Below are positions 7,377 through 16,179 of a DNA stretch of 50,329 nucleotides, piece after piece. Every line of letters starts with the position of its first letter. Positions within the stretch are counted from its first letter, which is position 1. The notes under the pieces are model-generated. The model saw nothing but the letters and a program-made list of their open reading frames with translations, did not search any database and was not told the origin of the DNA. Position numbers and translations under genes: made by a program. Source of the stretch: Mesorhizobium waimense (GTDB taxonomy: Bacteria > Pseudomonadota > Alphaproteobacteria > Rhizobiales > Rhizobiaceae). The stretch lies in assembly GCF_003601975.1 (NCBI RefSeq), contig NZ_QZWZ01000042.1:1-50329 (forward strand), written 5' to 3'.

Positions 7377-10256
7377 TCAGCTCGCCTCCGAGTTCATTGT
7401 TTGATAGGCTTCGGGCAGATTGGTGGCTCCCGATTCAATTTGGCGGATCGCAACGCCCGCCTGATCGTCTTTTTCCAAGGAGTCCGAACCCGTCAGCCCT
7501 TGGGTCTGGCTGAGCGAACGATACAGTTCGCCGAGATTCTGGAGCGCACTGTCGATCGGCGCCTGCGCGCTCACCTGACTATTCGGCGGTATGTCGACGC
7601 GTTGGTGCAGCCACCTAACATGATCGTCCGTATAGAGCCGGACGTAAGCTTCAGGCGTGTCCGCGACCGCTCGCGAGGGGATCAGTTCCGCGACGTCAGT
7701 TGGTGGTGCCTCGCTCTTTGCGACGCCGTTACCTTTCGTCATTCCGTCCTCGGGAGCCGGTCGCTGCTCGAGCCTTAACTCTTGCGCCATCGCGACAAGG
7801 AACCGGCGCATCGGCGACGTCGGCGCGGACGGCGTATCCAAGGTTCGCAGCGCGTCATCCATGGTGCCAATTGGGCGCAGAGACACATCGCCAATGAGCT
7901 GGTCCCGGCGGAACGCGAACTCCCGGGCGTAGAGGTCTGCCGCCGGGCGCCGCAGCTGCTGGCTCACGTCACCGGCCGCGGCCGGCGCGACTGCCTGTGC
8001 ATCGAGCACCCAGCTTTCTGCAGCGATAGCGTCAGCCACCTGCGGCAGCAAGTGCAGGAAAGTCCCGTAGAAACCCATTCGTGTATAAAGGCCAGGAATT
8101 TTAGCACTGAGCGGCTGTCCCGATTTACAGACCAGGACGGTTTCCGCAAACGGCCCGGCATGGTCGTCCAGACGCGAAGTGGGCGGCTGCGAGGCCGCGG
8201 GACTGGTCGCGATGATGTCGAACACGCCGCGGGGCATCGAGACGGCCTGCAGTTTCGCGCGGCTCTTCTCGATCAGTTCACTATTAAGCGCAACATGAGG
8301 TAGTGGCGGTTCCAGGAGGGCGTCGAGGTGATCAGCGAGCGCGTGCCGAAGGTCGGCGTCCGCTTCGGCCGGAAACATCACGCGCCAGTCAACAGCCATC
8401 CAGTTCTTGACGACCTCGCGCTGGAGCGGAGCCTGCTTACCCAGCATCAGGTAGACATTCAGCACCTCGTAGAGAAACAAAGGATCGTGTGTTTCCGCAA
8501 GTAATGTTTCCAACCGGGAGATCAGCCGCGGCAGCAGGACAGTATTGAGAGCGCGGTGGTACGCCGCGCGCGCTTGAAGCGAGATTTTCTTGCTTTGGTC
8601 GAGACCCAATCCCGCGAGGCGATCGCCCGCCGTGTCGCCGTCGGCATTGCCGCCCCTGATATTGCGTAGCCGCTGGAGCAATGGCAGGATGGGTCGAAGC
8701 TCGCCGTTATCAACCCGGTCGAGATTCAGCTTCTTGGCCTCTGCGGCATAGCTGTCAGCGGTTAGACGAACGCTCTCGATCAGCGTGACGTTTCGAACAT
8801 AGGTGACCGTCCAGAAGACGCCAGCGGCGATCATGGCCGCCGCACCGATCGCATAGACGCCATATCGGACCCGCCGCTGACGCCGGAGGAAGCGGGGATC
8901 GGCATCGACGAGCTCGGCTTCGGCGAAAACGACTTCGCGGAGCAGCCGGCCGATGAAATAACTGCGCCGCTGGCCAGGGAGCCCAGGACAAGGCGGCCTA
9001 GCGACCTCGAATATCTGAGATCTGGCCTCCGCAACACGATCAAACCGCGTGCCGACTTGCGTCCCGCTTACGAAGTAGACGCCGCGGAGCATAATCGGCT
9101 CCTGAAACGGATTCCGGGCGAATGCCTCCTGCAAGAACTGCTCGGTCAGATACTTCAGGCTAGCAACCTGCTGTGGAAAGTCGAATATGAGTGCGCGACG
9201 TTGGGGGTTACTTTCTTGCTGCATTCGTTCAAGCAGCCTTTCGTTCAGGCGGCCAACCAGCGCCTCGTATGCTGGTATGTAAGACTCCATCGGATCGCCG
9301 TCGCCCTCCGAAGGCTCTCTCGCGAATGTGAATCCGCACACGGCCCCCGTCCCCTCACCACCAAGCTCACCGAAGAACTCGACAAATCCCGCCGCCAGAT
9401 CACTCTTGGTGAATAGCACATAGACCGGCAGCTGCAGGCGGAGCTCCCTGTTTAGTTCAAGGAGCCGCTGACGGATGCAACTGGCTTGGTCGACGCGCAC
9501 GTCGTCGGATGTCGAGTTCAGGTCGCTGATTCCGATGGTTACCAAGACCCCGTTCAGCGGCTGGCGCGGCCGATAGCGACGGAGCAGCCGAAGCAGGCCG
9601 CGCCAAGCCGCTTTGTCCCGCTCTGAATCGCTTTCATGAATCGTGTAGCGGCCGGCGGCGTCGATCAGCACCGCTTCGTCGGCAATCCACCATTCGCAGC
9701 TGCGCGTTCGCCCGAGGGCTCTCCGGCTGGACCTGTCCGCCAGCGGAAAGCTGAGCCCGCAATTGACTATTGCGGTGGTCTTGCCCGATCCGGGGGGGCC
9801 AATGACCAGATACCATGGCCGCTGATAGAGCCAGCTCCTGCCGATGATTCCGGCCAAGCGGCGCCCCTTGAGGATAGTAAGGGTCTCGCGGAGACGAATG
9901 AGTGTCGTCTGCAGCTCCTTTTCAGCAGCCGTGCCAGCTCGGACCACGTCGGGGTCGGAACTCGCGGGATTCGCCTTCTTTCGCTCTGCCCCAGTCCCGT
10001 CCAGCGCGTCGGACACTTGTGATTGGACGAGGTCTTCGAAATAAGCCCGAACCCCGTCGAGTTTAGACTGAAGCGCGACGCCCACGGCATATCCGAGAAT
10101 CACCATCGACGCCGCAATTTGACTGCCGAGGTCGTCGAGTGGCGTAGATTCACCGACCGAGATGTGCGGTCCGAGGATGAAGATTAAAGCACAGGCGATG
10201 CCCGCCAAGCTGACACGCACCCATAGCGACCGAAGCGTCTTTCGGATTGACTTCAT
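7377..10256 (-). CDS. tssM: T6SS inner-membrane protein TssM (IcmF), lacking the usual C-terminal domain
   Basis: 959 residues, against about 1100-1200 for typical TssM. Two N-terminal membrane helices (about 13-31 and 46-63) are followed by a cytoplasmic NTPase-like domain with Walker A GPPGSGKT (153-160) and LIDAAGRY (197-204). The family signature RGVYFVSGTQ lies at 391-400 and the third helix at about 466-487, followed by the periplasmic part. The sequence ends IRQIESGATNLPEAYQTM, just where the final C-terminal beta domain (which contacts TssJ in studied systems) would begin. No remnant of it is visible in the 90 bases downstream. TssM with TssL forms the membrane complex. The gene is nine bases downstream of tssL, same operon. 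Confidence 0.93.
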   Translation of the reverse strand: MKSIRKTLRSLWVRVSLAGIACALIFILGPHISVGESTPLDDLGSQIAASMVILGYAVGVALQSKLDGVRAYFEDLVQSQVSDALDGTGAERKKANPASSDPDVVRAGTAAEKELQTTLIRLRETLTILKGRRLAGIIGRSWLYQRPWYLVIGPPGSGKTTAIVNCGLSFPLADRSSRRALGRTRSCEWWIADEAVLIDAAGRYTIHESDSERDKAAWRGLLRLLRRYRPRQPLNGVLVTIGISDLNSTSDDVRVDQASCIRQRLLELNRELRLQLPVYVLFTKSDLAAGFVEFFGELGGEGTGAVCGFTFAREPSEGDGDPMESYIPAYEALVGRLNERLLERMQQESNPQRRALIFDFPQQVASLKYLTEQFLQEAFARNPFQEPIMLRGVYFVSGTQVGTRFDRVAEARSQIFEVARPPCPGLPGQRRSYFIGRLLREVVFAEAELVDADPRFLRRQRRVRYGVYAIGAAAMIAAGVFWTVTYVRNVTLIESVRLTADSYAAEAKKLNLDRVDNGELRPILPLLQRLRNIRGGNADGDTAGDRLAGLGLDQSKKISLQARAAYHRALNTVLLPRLISRLETLLAETHDPLFLYEVLNVYLMLGKQAPLQREVVKNWMAVDWRVMFPAEADADLRHALADHLDALLEPPLPHVALNSELIEKSRAKLQAVSMPRGVFDIIATSPAASQPPTSRLDDHAGPFAETVLVCKSGQPLSAKIPGLYTRMGFYGTFLHLLPQVADAIAAESWVLDAQAVAPAAAGDVSQQLRRPAADLYAREFAFRRDQLIGDVSLRPIGTMDDALRTLDTPSAPTSPMRRFLVAMAQELRLEQRPAPEDGMTKGNGVAKSEAPPTDVAELIPSRAVADTPEAYVRLYTDDHVRWLHQRVDIPPNSQVSAQAPIDSALQNLGELYRSLSQTQGLTGSDSLEKDDQAGVAIRQIESGATNLPEAYQTMNSEAS

Positions 10257-10265
10257 GGCTGCCTC

Positions 10266-11567
10266 TCAGCGTGTCTTCCTGATGATGATTTCGATGCGAC
10301 GGTTCTGCGCGCGGCCTTCGGGCGTATTGTTCGGCGCGATCGGCTCCGCGCGGCCTTTGCCTTCCTCTCGCACTCGCCCTGCGTCGCTCATCATGGATTT
10401 GATAATCTCGCCAGCCGCCTTGGCACGGGCAAGCGAGAGGTAGTGGTTTGAAGGAAAGACGAGCGATTGGATGGGCATGGCATCGGTGTGCCCGATCAGG
10501 ACGACCGTTCCTGCCTCATCATTAAGAGATTGGCCGATCCGCAGAAGAAGCGGCACGAATGGTTTTTTCACCTTCGGACTCGCAGAATCGAACATCCCTG
10601 CGGCGTGGATGGTGACGACGACCTGCTGCGCGTCCTCGCTCACAGTGACGAGTCCATCACGGATTTCGGGCTCGAGAAAGTGACGCAGTCGATCGCCGCG
10701 CAATGCAACGGCTGGTTGCGGTACGATCCTCACCACGCTCCCTGTGCCGTTCGGCGGCAATTTCGCGAGATCGTTGAGGACTGTGTCAGCGCGGGCATTT
10801 AGTGCAAACAGGAGCCCGGTATAGATCGACAGGAGGACACCTGCCAAGAGCGCTACGACGACCCAGATCGGAACGAATTTGCGGCGCAGTTTCCGATCTT
10901 CACAGTCCCCGCGCCAGTGCAGGGACAGGTCGCGCTCCAAATCACCGCGGCCTCGGCGGATCAGACGGTAAACGTCTTCGCAAAGTACCCTGAGCTCGGC
11001 GGCTCCGCGCATAGTGACCCGGTGTCGGCCCTTAAAGCCCAACCTTATGCAGTAGTAGAGCAGTTCCAGGAGTTCGAGATTGGCGCGCGGTTTTTTTCTC
11101 AGGTGCGCCATCAGGTCGAAAAAACGGTCGCCACCGAAGGTATCGCCAAACAGTGATCCGACCATGCCCCGTGTCATCCAGACGCTGTGGCTGCCCCAGC
11201 GTGTGTTGAGAACAACATCATCGATTGTCGCGCAAAGGGCGTATTTGCAGATTTTGATCGCTGGGGAGGACAGTCCGAGCGGCATGATACGACGCTCAAA
11301 GGCACCAATCTCTTGCAACACTTTCAGGCGCAATCCCTCAACGTCGGAATGGCTGCCACCGCGCTTGAGTTGAGCGCAAAGGCCCAGCAGCGCCGCCGCG
11401 GCCGCGATCAGCGGATTAGGTTGATGGAGCGCAAGCGTCTCCCAGAAAGACTCGTTTGGTGCCGCCGCCGGCGGCGGAGGGATTTCCAGCGGCTTCTCGG
11501 CTGGCAAACGGGCCGGTGGCTGGTAAATTGGGATCGTTTTTTCAATCAACATCACCCCCCAGCTCAT
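10266..11567 (-). CDS. tssL: T6SS protein TssL (DotU) with C-terminal OmpA peptidoglycan-binding domain
   Basis: 433 residues if started at ATG 11567 (MSWGVMLIEK); ATG 11552 or GTG 11555 are possible and no ribosome site settles it. The frame is open upstream to 11813 but that part is out-of-frame sequence of the preceding genes. A Pro-rich start (17-37) is followed by the cytoplasmic DotU domain (about 50-220), one membrane helix (231-256), and an OmpA-like domain (about 305-433) with GHTD (359-362) and NRRIEI (422-427), which anchors the complex to peptidoglycan. Such extended TssL proteins are a known class. The start overlaps the tagH fragment. Confidence 0.92.
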   Translation of the reverse strand: MSWGVMLIEKTIPIYQPPARLPAEKPLEIPPPPAAAPNESFWETLALHQPNPLIAAAAALLGLCAQLKRGGSHSDVEGLRLKVLQEIGAFERRIMPLGLSSPAIKICKYALCATIDDVVLNTRWGSHSVWMTRGMVGSLFGDTFGGDRFFDLMAHLRKKPRANLELLELLYYCIRLGFKGRHRVTMRGAAELRVLCEDVYRLIRRGRGDLERDLSLHWRGDCEDRKLRRKFVPIWVVVALLAGVLLSIYTGLLFALNARADTVLNDLAKLPPNGTGSVVRIVPQPAVALRGDRLRHFLEPEIRDGLVTVSEDAQQVVVTIHAAGMFDSASPKVKKPFVPLLLRIGQSLNDEAGTVVLIGHTDAMPIQSLVFPSNHYLSLARAKAAGEIIKSMMSDAGRVREEGKGRAEPIAPNNTPEGRAQNRRIEIIIRKTR

Positions 11568-11832
11568 GCCTCTCGGAACGGGCGCTCTCGTCACGGCCCT
11601 GTGCCGGGTGCAGGTCGCCGACGCCCTCGCGATACGCGGATTCGAAGTGGGCGCCGAAGCTTCGGAGCTTATCAGTTTCGATGCTTGAGACGACTTCATC
11701 CAGGACACGGCCGAACGCATCCCAGCTTGCCGCCTTATGTTTGCTGGGCCAGATTGAACGGGTCCGCCCCAGCGCCCTTTCGATCGCTGATGGGGAGAGA
11801 CGTTCACGGACACTGAACAGAGCCTTCTGCAT
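11542..11832 (-). CDS. Stand-alone C-terminal domain of TagH/ImpI (FHA-protein tail)
   Basis: A 96-residue frame from ATG 11832 (in-frame ATG 11880 lies inside tssK). The segment ERLSPSAIERALGRTR, WPSKHKAASWDAFGRVLDE and FGAHFESAYREGV resembles the C-terminal domain of TagH/ImpI (family pattern LDPxxIExRL ... RRKAxxWxLY ... FxxLFGxxFxxAYE). The FHA phosphothreonine-binding domain that normally precedes it is absent here. Sitting between tssK and tssL, with its stop overlapping the tssL start, it is either a separate small gene or the surviving tail of a deleted tagH. The last 20 residues are poorly conserved. Confidence 0.6.
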   Translation of the reverse strand: MQKALFSVRERLSPSAIERALGRTRSIWPSKHKAASWDAFGRVLDEVVSSIETDKLRSFGAHFESAYREGVGDLHPAQGRDESARSERHELGGDVD

Positions 11833-11858
11833 AGTGGGCGCCCCAGGAAACTGTTTTG

Positions 11859-13196
11859 CTAACAGGCTCGAATGGCCCACAGTGCCATTTCGAGCTTGGG
11901 GAAGTCGCCGGCGACGTGCAGGGTCAACGCGGCGGAGCGAGGCAAGTCCATCCAGCAGCGGCTGTGCGGATCGACCTCGAAGTAGGTGAATCCAGCATGG
12001 AACGGAATCTGACGCGGCGCGACCGAAATGGGATTGATGGTGATGCCCGGCAATGCGACTTTGACGAGTTCTTCGATCTTCTCGGCCGGCCCGATCTTGA
12101 CACGGCGCGGGAACTCGCGTCGGAGTCGCTCGATCTCGACATCGGCCCGAGCGGCCAGCACGAAGCTTGCGGTCGTAAACAGCGACCGATCGGTCACCTC
12201 GGCGATATGGAACCCATATTTGTGCGGCCGTAGCGGCACCGGCTCCGCCGTCTGTTCGGGTATGGCGTTTAGTGACGACCGGATAGACTGGATCACAGGC
12301 AAAAAAGTATGCGCGAGAGCGTGGTGCTTGTAGTCACCGAAGGTCTGAGTACGTTTCTCAACCAGGGCAAAGGTGGCTAGTTCGCCCGCCAGTTGGAGCA
12401 TGACGCCATACAGTGATTCCGGGTTTACGACCGCTGCCTTGGAAAGGTGGGAGAAGTAGGGCTCGTAACGATTGATCGCCTGTAGCAGAAGGAAATCGGC
12501 GATTTCCGCGATCCCATGCGTCCCCGAGTGCGAAACTCGCGCGGCCAAAGCCTCACCACGATGGTGAAGCAGGCCAGTGATCTCGGTGATGTAGTTCGAG
12601 AGGACGTGGGAGCTGGCACAGTCGGGAGTTGGCGCGACGTGCGCCTCATCGAGAATGACTTGCCGGTCGGCCCGGACTTGCATGATACGGGCGATCGGGA
12701 GGCAAGTGAAGGCTGACCGATCCGCCGCGTCCGGCAAGAGCTGAAACCGCAGCTGCGCCACCTCAATGGAGGCGCTGCCCCTTTCGCCGGCATTTGTGTC
12801 GATGATATCCTGGCTCACGCCCGCGAAGCGGATCGGCACGTCAGCTTCCGCTCGCACGTCGGTTTCAACGGCCCCGCTTCGATGAAGCGGTACCGCCAAA
12901 TGGATGAGCGAATCCCGAAGGTACTCCGGAACATCGTATGGAGTTGGCTGGTTGGCGTCATCAGGGATGCTGAACGGCGTGCCATCCTCCAAGACGCCAC
13001 ATGCCGTTTCGACGGCGATCTTGCCGAGAGCGAGTAGTTCGCGATTGATGCGGAGCTCAGTGATGCCCCAGCCATAGCCATGTAGAGCGGCAGTCCTGCC
13101 GCGCAGCAACTTTTCCACGTAACGGTCGTTCTGCTGAAAGTGCTGCGGTCGAAGAAACAGGCCTTCCGACCACACCACCCTGTTTTCTAACGACAC
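11859..13196 (-). CDS. tssK: T6SS baseplate protein TssK
   Basis: TssK joins the baseplate wedges to the membrane complex. The family start is normally a few residues before VVWSEGLFLRPQHFQQ, so GTG 13196 (445 residues) fits best; an ATG at 13244 adds 16 residues. The shoulder, neck and head parts follow in the usual order, with INRYEPYFSHL in the middle (about residue 260) and the C-terminal head ending MALWAIRAC. It is the first gene of the minus arm, and its promoter should lie in 13200-13845. Confidence 0.93.
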   Translation of the reverse strand: MSLENRVVWSEGLFLRPQHFQQNDRYVEKLLRGRTAALHGYGWGITELRINRELLALGKIAVETACGVLEDGTPFSIPDDANQPTPYDVPEYLRDSLIHLAVPLHRSGAVETDVRAEADVPIRFAGVSQDIIDTNAGERGSASIEVAQLRFQLLPDAADRSAFTCLPIARIMQVRADRQVILDEAHVAPTPDCASSHVLSNYITEITGLLHHRGEALAARVSHSGTHGIAEIADFLLLQAINRYEPYFSHLSKAAVVNPESLYGVMLQLAGELATFALVEKRTQTFGDYKHHALAHTFLPVIQSIRSSLNAIPEQTAEPVPLRPHKYGFHIAEVTDRSLFTTASFVLAARADVEIERLRREFPRRVKIGPAEKIEELVKVALPGITINPISVAPRQIPFHAGFTYFEVDPHSRCWMDLPRSAALTLHVAGDFPKLEMALWAIRAC

Positions 13197-13244
13197 CTTA
13201 ACTGCCCCGCGTCTGACGAACCGATGATTCAACCGCAGCGGCAA

Positions 13245-13845
13245 TTTAGCAGGCTTCTACTGCTCCCTAACATGCGTAGCCGATATGCAACCATTCGCGG
13301 CCCGAATGCAGTGTCTGGGGTCGCCAAAAGAGGCTGCTGGCTGCCGCGATTTGCCATGCAGGGCTCTCGGATTGGGATAACGGATGCCGTTTCTAATGCG
13401 GGATCGCCAATTCCAATCTGATGCCGCGTGCGGATTGCTGAATTCGGGGGGCGGGCAAGCGTCGATCTAGCCCTTCTGGCGTGCCGCGAGTGGTGGGCCG
13501 GAGCGGCAACCGAAACCGCCCAACTGCGTGTTGGTGCTTACGCGTCCACGTGACGGCCAGCGAGCTGATCTTCAGTGTATTAGCGCCGGCGGACGCTGAT
13601 GGGCGCGAACAAGATCACCTATCTTAGAGCCGCGGCGGTCCACCAAATGCCTTCTGGATCAAACGGCGAAGCTGCGGCGCGACAATCAAGGTGAGAGCGC
13701 GCCTCTCACCCAGATTGTCGCGCTACAGGCGAAGCAGCGGAACCCGACGCTGCACGCATCGAACCACCTGCGAATGATCGCCAAGCAACATCGAATGCCG
13801 TCGAGGCCGGTCCTTCCAATGGTATCGGGTAAAGCGCGGGCCTGT
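13245..13845. other. Gap between tssK and the HopG-like gene
   Basis: About 600 bases with no convincing gene on either strand. It must hold the tssK promoter (minus strand) and the 3' end of the HopG-like transcript. It contains a strong long hairpin (13677-13723, listed separately). Confidence 0.4.
13677..13723. repeat. Long near-perfect inverted repeat (21-base arms, 5-base loop)
   Basis: The left arm 13677-13697 (GCGCGACAATCAAGGTGAGAG) pairs with the right arm 13703-13723 with two mismatches around the central loop CGCGC. It lies about 120 bases past the stop of the HopG-like gene. There is no T-run on either side, so it is not a classical intrinsic terminator. It could be a REP-like hairpin, the joined ends of a lost mobile element, or an mRNA 3' stabiliser. 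Confidence 0.6.
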
Positions 13846-15420
13846 CTACGTAGAAGGCCCGACACTATCACCAATATGCTTCGAGAGGTTCCTTCCACCA
13901 TAAAACTCTTCCGCTGCCTTTCGGCAGACAACCGTGTAGAACTCATCCGCATCCTCGATGGTGTAGCCAGCGCCCGCGAAACAGCCGCGCGCTATCTCGT
14001 GAAGCGTATGCCGCATTGAACCCGTGTCATCGTACACTGCGTTGACGCACGCAATGATTACTATGACCTCTTCCTTCGAGAGCCGCTGCCGACCACTCAT
14101 TAAACGAGCGTGGTTGATGCAGGCGACGGCATTGGCGCATGTGAATGAATCGCCCAGTCCAGAGCAGTCCTCGAAACCATTACCCTGCTCGTTCAACTTG
14201 AAATGCGCGATGGGCAGGTATTTCATGTCCGCGATTTGCGGATGGTTCAGATCCGCGACCACTGCGGGCTCCTGACCCGATCGGATCTCCTGGAGCCGGG
14301 TTTCGAAATTGTGCAGCCACGGACCCACCAAGCTAGTGTTGCGCTGCAGCTTGTTCTTGTCGGGTTTCTCGAACATCAGAGTCGAATCGAGCTTCTCAGT
14401 CTCCACCGGTGACAGGAAGCCGTGCTCAACCAGAGTCTTCATCACGACCTTTTCGGCATGGCCCCAGTGCGCAGCATAGACCTGTCTAAAATTAAGAATG
14501 CCTTGGCCGGCCGCGAACTGAGCTTCCTCGCCAAGCCCGCAGTCCTTATCGAGGAGTGCTTCGAGTGTCTCGTTGCATCGCTTGAGAGTTACGCCCTTCT
14601 CGCTGTGGATGGTATCGTGGAAGTGCCGGGCACCCTTGTTCACAAAGGGATGAGTGATTGACCTTGACGTGTAGCCGTAGGCACCGGTCTCCTCGTTGAG
14701 TACGCCTGTCAAAGCGTACTTGTTCTTCTGATCGTACAGCTGGCTCTTTGTAAGGTCCGGATCCTTGGGGACTTGCGGCGGCCTGTACTTGGTCACGCAC
14801 TCATTTTTAACAAGATGACCCTTCATGCACGCCAGGTTCAGAAGGAGTGACGCGCGCGCCTGCTCATCGTCCACGAGGCGCGCGACGTGCACGCGGGTCG
14901 CCGCCCGGTAATCAATCAATGTTGCAAATTGATTGTTGCCACAGGTACGGATTCGATCCGTGGTGCGCTCACTCGAACGCTGGGTTTCGGCGCCGGCGGC
15001 GTGATAGCTGTCATAATACTCCCTCGCTTTCGCGTGAGCGGTCCTGAGCCGCTCGTTGCTGGTGAAGCCCATTTTCCCGTCATGCAACGCCGTGGTGGAC
15101 AGGAAGAAGTTGTTGGCGACTTCGTTGTAGGCGTAGCCCGCACCCGCGAGGAACAAGCCGTACTTAACCGCGCGCGCGGAAAGGCTCGATCCTTGCCCCG
15201 TTCCGCCTTTCCCCGCTCCTTTCCTGCCGAGCTCTCCCTCCGGATTCAGCAGTGCAGAATGCCTTGCAGGGGGTGGCGCCGTGCTCTGGGAACCAACCTC
15301 GGTGAGTGCACGAACCCAAGCGTAAAATACACTCCTCGCACTCGGATCCCCAGCCACTCCGTCAAGAAGCCGCTGGGTCACCGTTAATGCGCCTTTAGGT
15401 TCTCTATTTCCACCCCTCAT
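13846..15420 (-). CDS. HopG1/XopAG (AvrGf1)-family effector
   Basis: 524 residues from ATG 15420, with AAGGG a few bases upstream. Family-like blocks run along the whole protein: KYGLFLAGAGYAYNE (86-100), ANNFFLSTTALHDGK (102-116), LIDYRAATRVHVARLVD (168-184), KNKYALTGVLNEETG (232-246), FEDCSGLGDSF and LHEIARGCFAGAGYT near the end. These match, from memory, HopG1 of Pseudomonas syringae and XopAG/AvrGf1 of Xanthomonas, which are type III effectors acting in plant organelles. A GPxL motif (GPWL, 366-369) is present, which in AvrGf members is linked to host cyclophilin activation. The N-terminus (1-80) is Ser/Gly/Pro-rich, as in secretion signals. No tts box was found upstream. It lies between the two arms of a T6SS locus. 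Confidence 0.85.
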   Translation of the reverse strand: MRGGNREPKGALTVTQRLLDGVAGDPSARSVFYAWVRALTEVGSQSTAPPPARHSALLNPEGELGRKGAGKGGTGQGSSLSARAVKYGLFLAGAGYAYNEVANNFFLSTTALHDGKMGFTSNERLRTAHAKAREYYDSYHAAGAETQRSSERTTDRIRTCGNNQFATLIDYRAATRVHVARLVDDEQARASLLLNLACMKGHLVKNECVTKYRPPQVPKDPDLTKSQLYDQKNKYALTGVLNEETGAYGYTSRSITHPFVNKGARHFHDTIHSEKGVTLKRCNETLEALLDKDCGLGEEAQFAAGQGILNFRQVYAAHWGHAEKVVMKTLVEHGFLSPVETEKLDSTLMFEKPDKNKLQRNTSLVGPWLHNFETRLQEIRSGQEPAVVADLNHPQIADMKYLPIAHFKLNEQGNGFEDCSGLGDSFTCANAVACINHARLMSGRQRLSKEEVIVIIACVNAVYDDTGSMRHTLHEIARGCFAGAGYTIEDADEFYTVVCRKAAEEFYGGRNLSKHIGDSVGPST

Positions 15421-15427
15421 GTCGCCC

Positions 15428-15885
15428 TTACGACGCCTCCGCTTCGCCGCTTTTTAATCTGCCGCACAGATCGATGTCGCGGTTACCAAACACCTGGCGC
15501 ATCAGCTCGCCCTTAATTTCGCGGGCGATCTCGTTACGGATGTGAATCCGAGCTCCCGCTCGGCGTCAGCGTCGCCGGCCCCGGTCAAACCTGCTCGGGC
15601 CAGTCGTCGCTGCAGGCGTCTTGTTGCCTCTTCCCGATTCTCATTTTCTCTTTGATCCTCCTTTGCAACCCATGCGTCCAGGACGTGGTCCAGCTCCGCT
15701 TCCCCGTGGGTCATGCCTTCGATCCACCATTCCGTGGTCGGGCTGAGATTGCATTGGTCGCCGCTACCCGGTGGGTTCCCTCTTCTGTTCACCACTGCCG
15801 CCACTCCATACCAGGATAGTGAGCGTCCCATGCTAGTGCCTGGCCGCCGCCCCTTGCCATGCACAATCAATATTCCATGATGCAC
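15428..15885 (-). pseudogene. Unrecognised gene upstream of the HopG-like effector, interrupted by a frameshift
   Basis: One frame (from ATG 15885 or 15831) reads MGRSLSWYGVAAVV ... WWIEGMTHGEAELDHVLDAW ... EEATRRLQRRLARAG and stops at 15502. In the next frame the coding-like sequence continues as RIHIRNEIAREIKGELMRQV and FGNRDIDLCGRL to TAA 15428, eight bases before the HopG-like start. The join would be near 15545. The repaired product would be about 130-150 residues, acidic then basic and mostly helical. I do not recognise it. A chaperone for the effector is possible from size and position, but there is no motif for it. Confidence 0.45.
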
Positions 15886-16179
15886 CGGCGACAGAGTTGC
15901 TCTCGGTCAGGCTCGACGACCAAGCAGACTCAGCAGTTCGTGCGTCGCCGCCGCCGTCGCCCCAACCGATCGGTTCCTCCGCAATGCCAGTCCCTTGTAC
16001 GTGTTCCACGGCGCAGCTTGAGTTTTCAGTCGGGCCGAATAGCTCCGATGAGAGTACTGGCCAATGCAGCTGCTACAGCGCCACGTTCAGGATCAGACGC
16101 GAGCGACCCCGTCATCTCCCGTTGGGGCGTTCAGGCCGCGGCCAACAAACGGCTTGGCAGCAGCTGCTATCCGGGCCCG

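Noticed and set aside
15421..15560. Search for a tts box (type III regulon promoter) before the HopG-like gene
   Set aside because: No GTCAG ... TCG ... AAGCT-like sequence was found on the minus strand upstream of either possible operon start.
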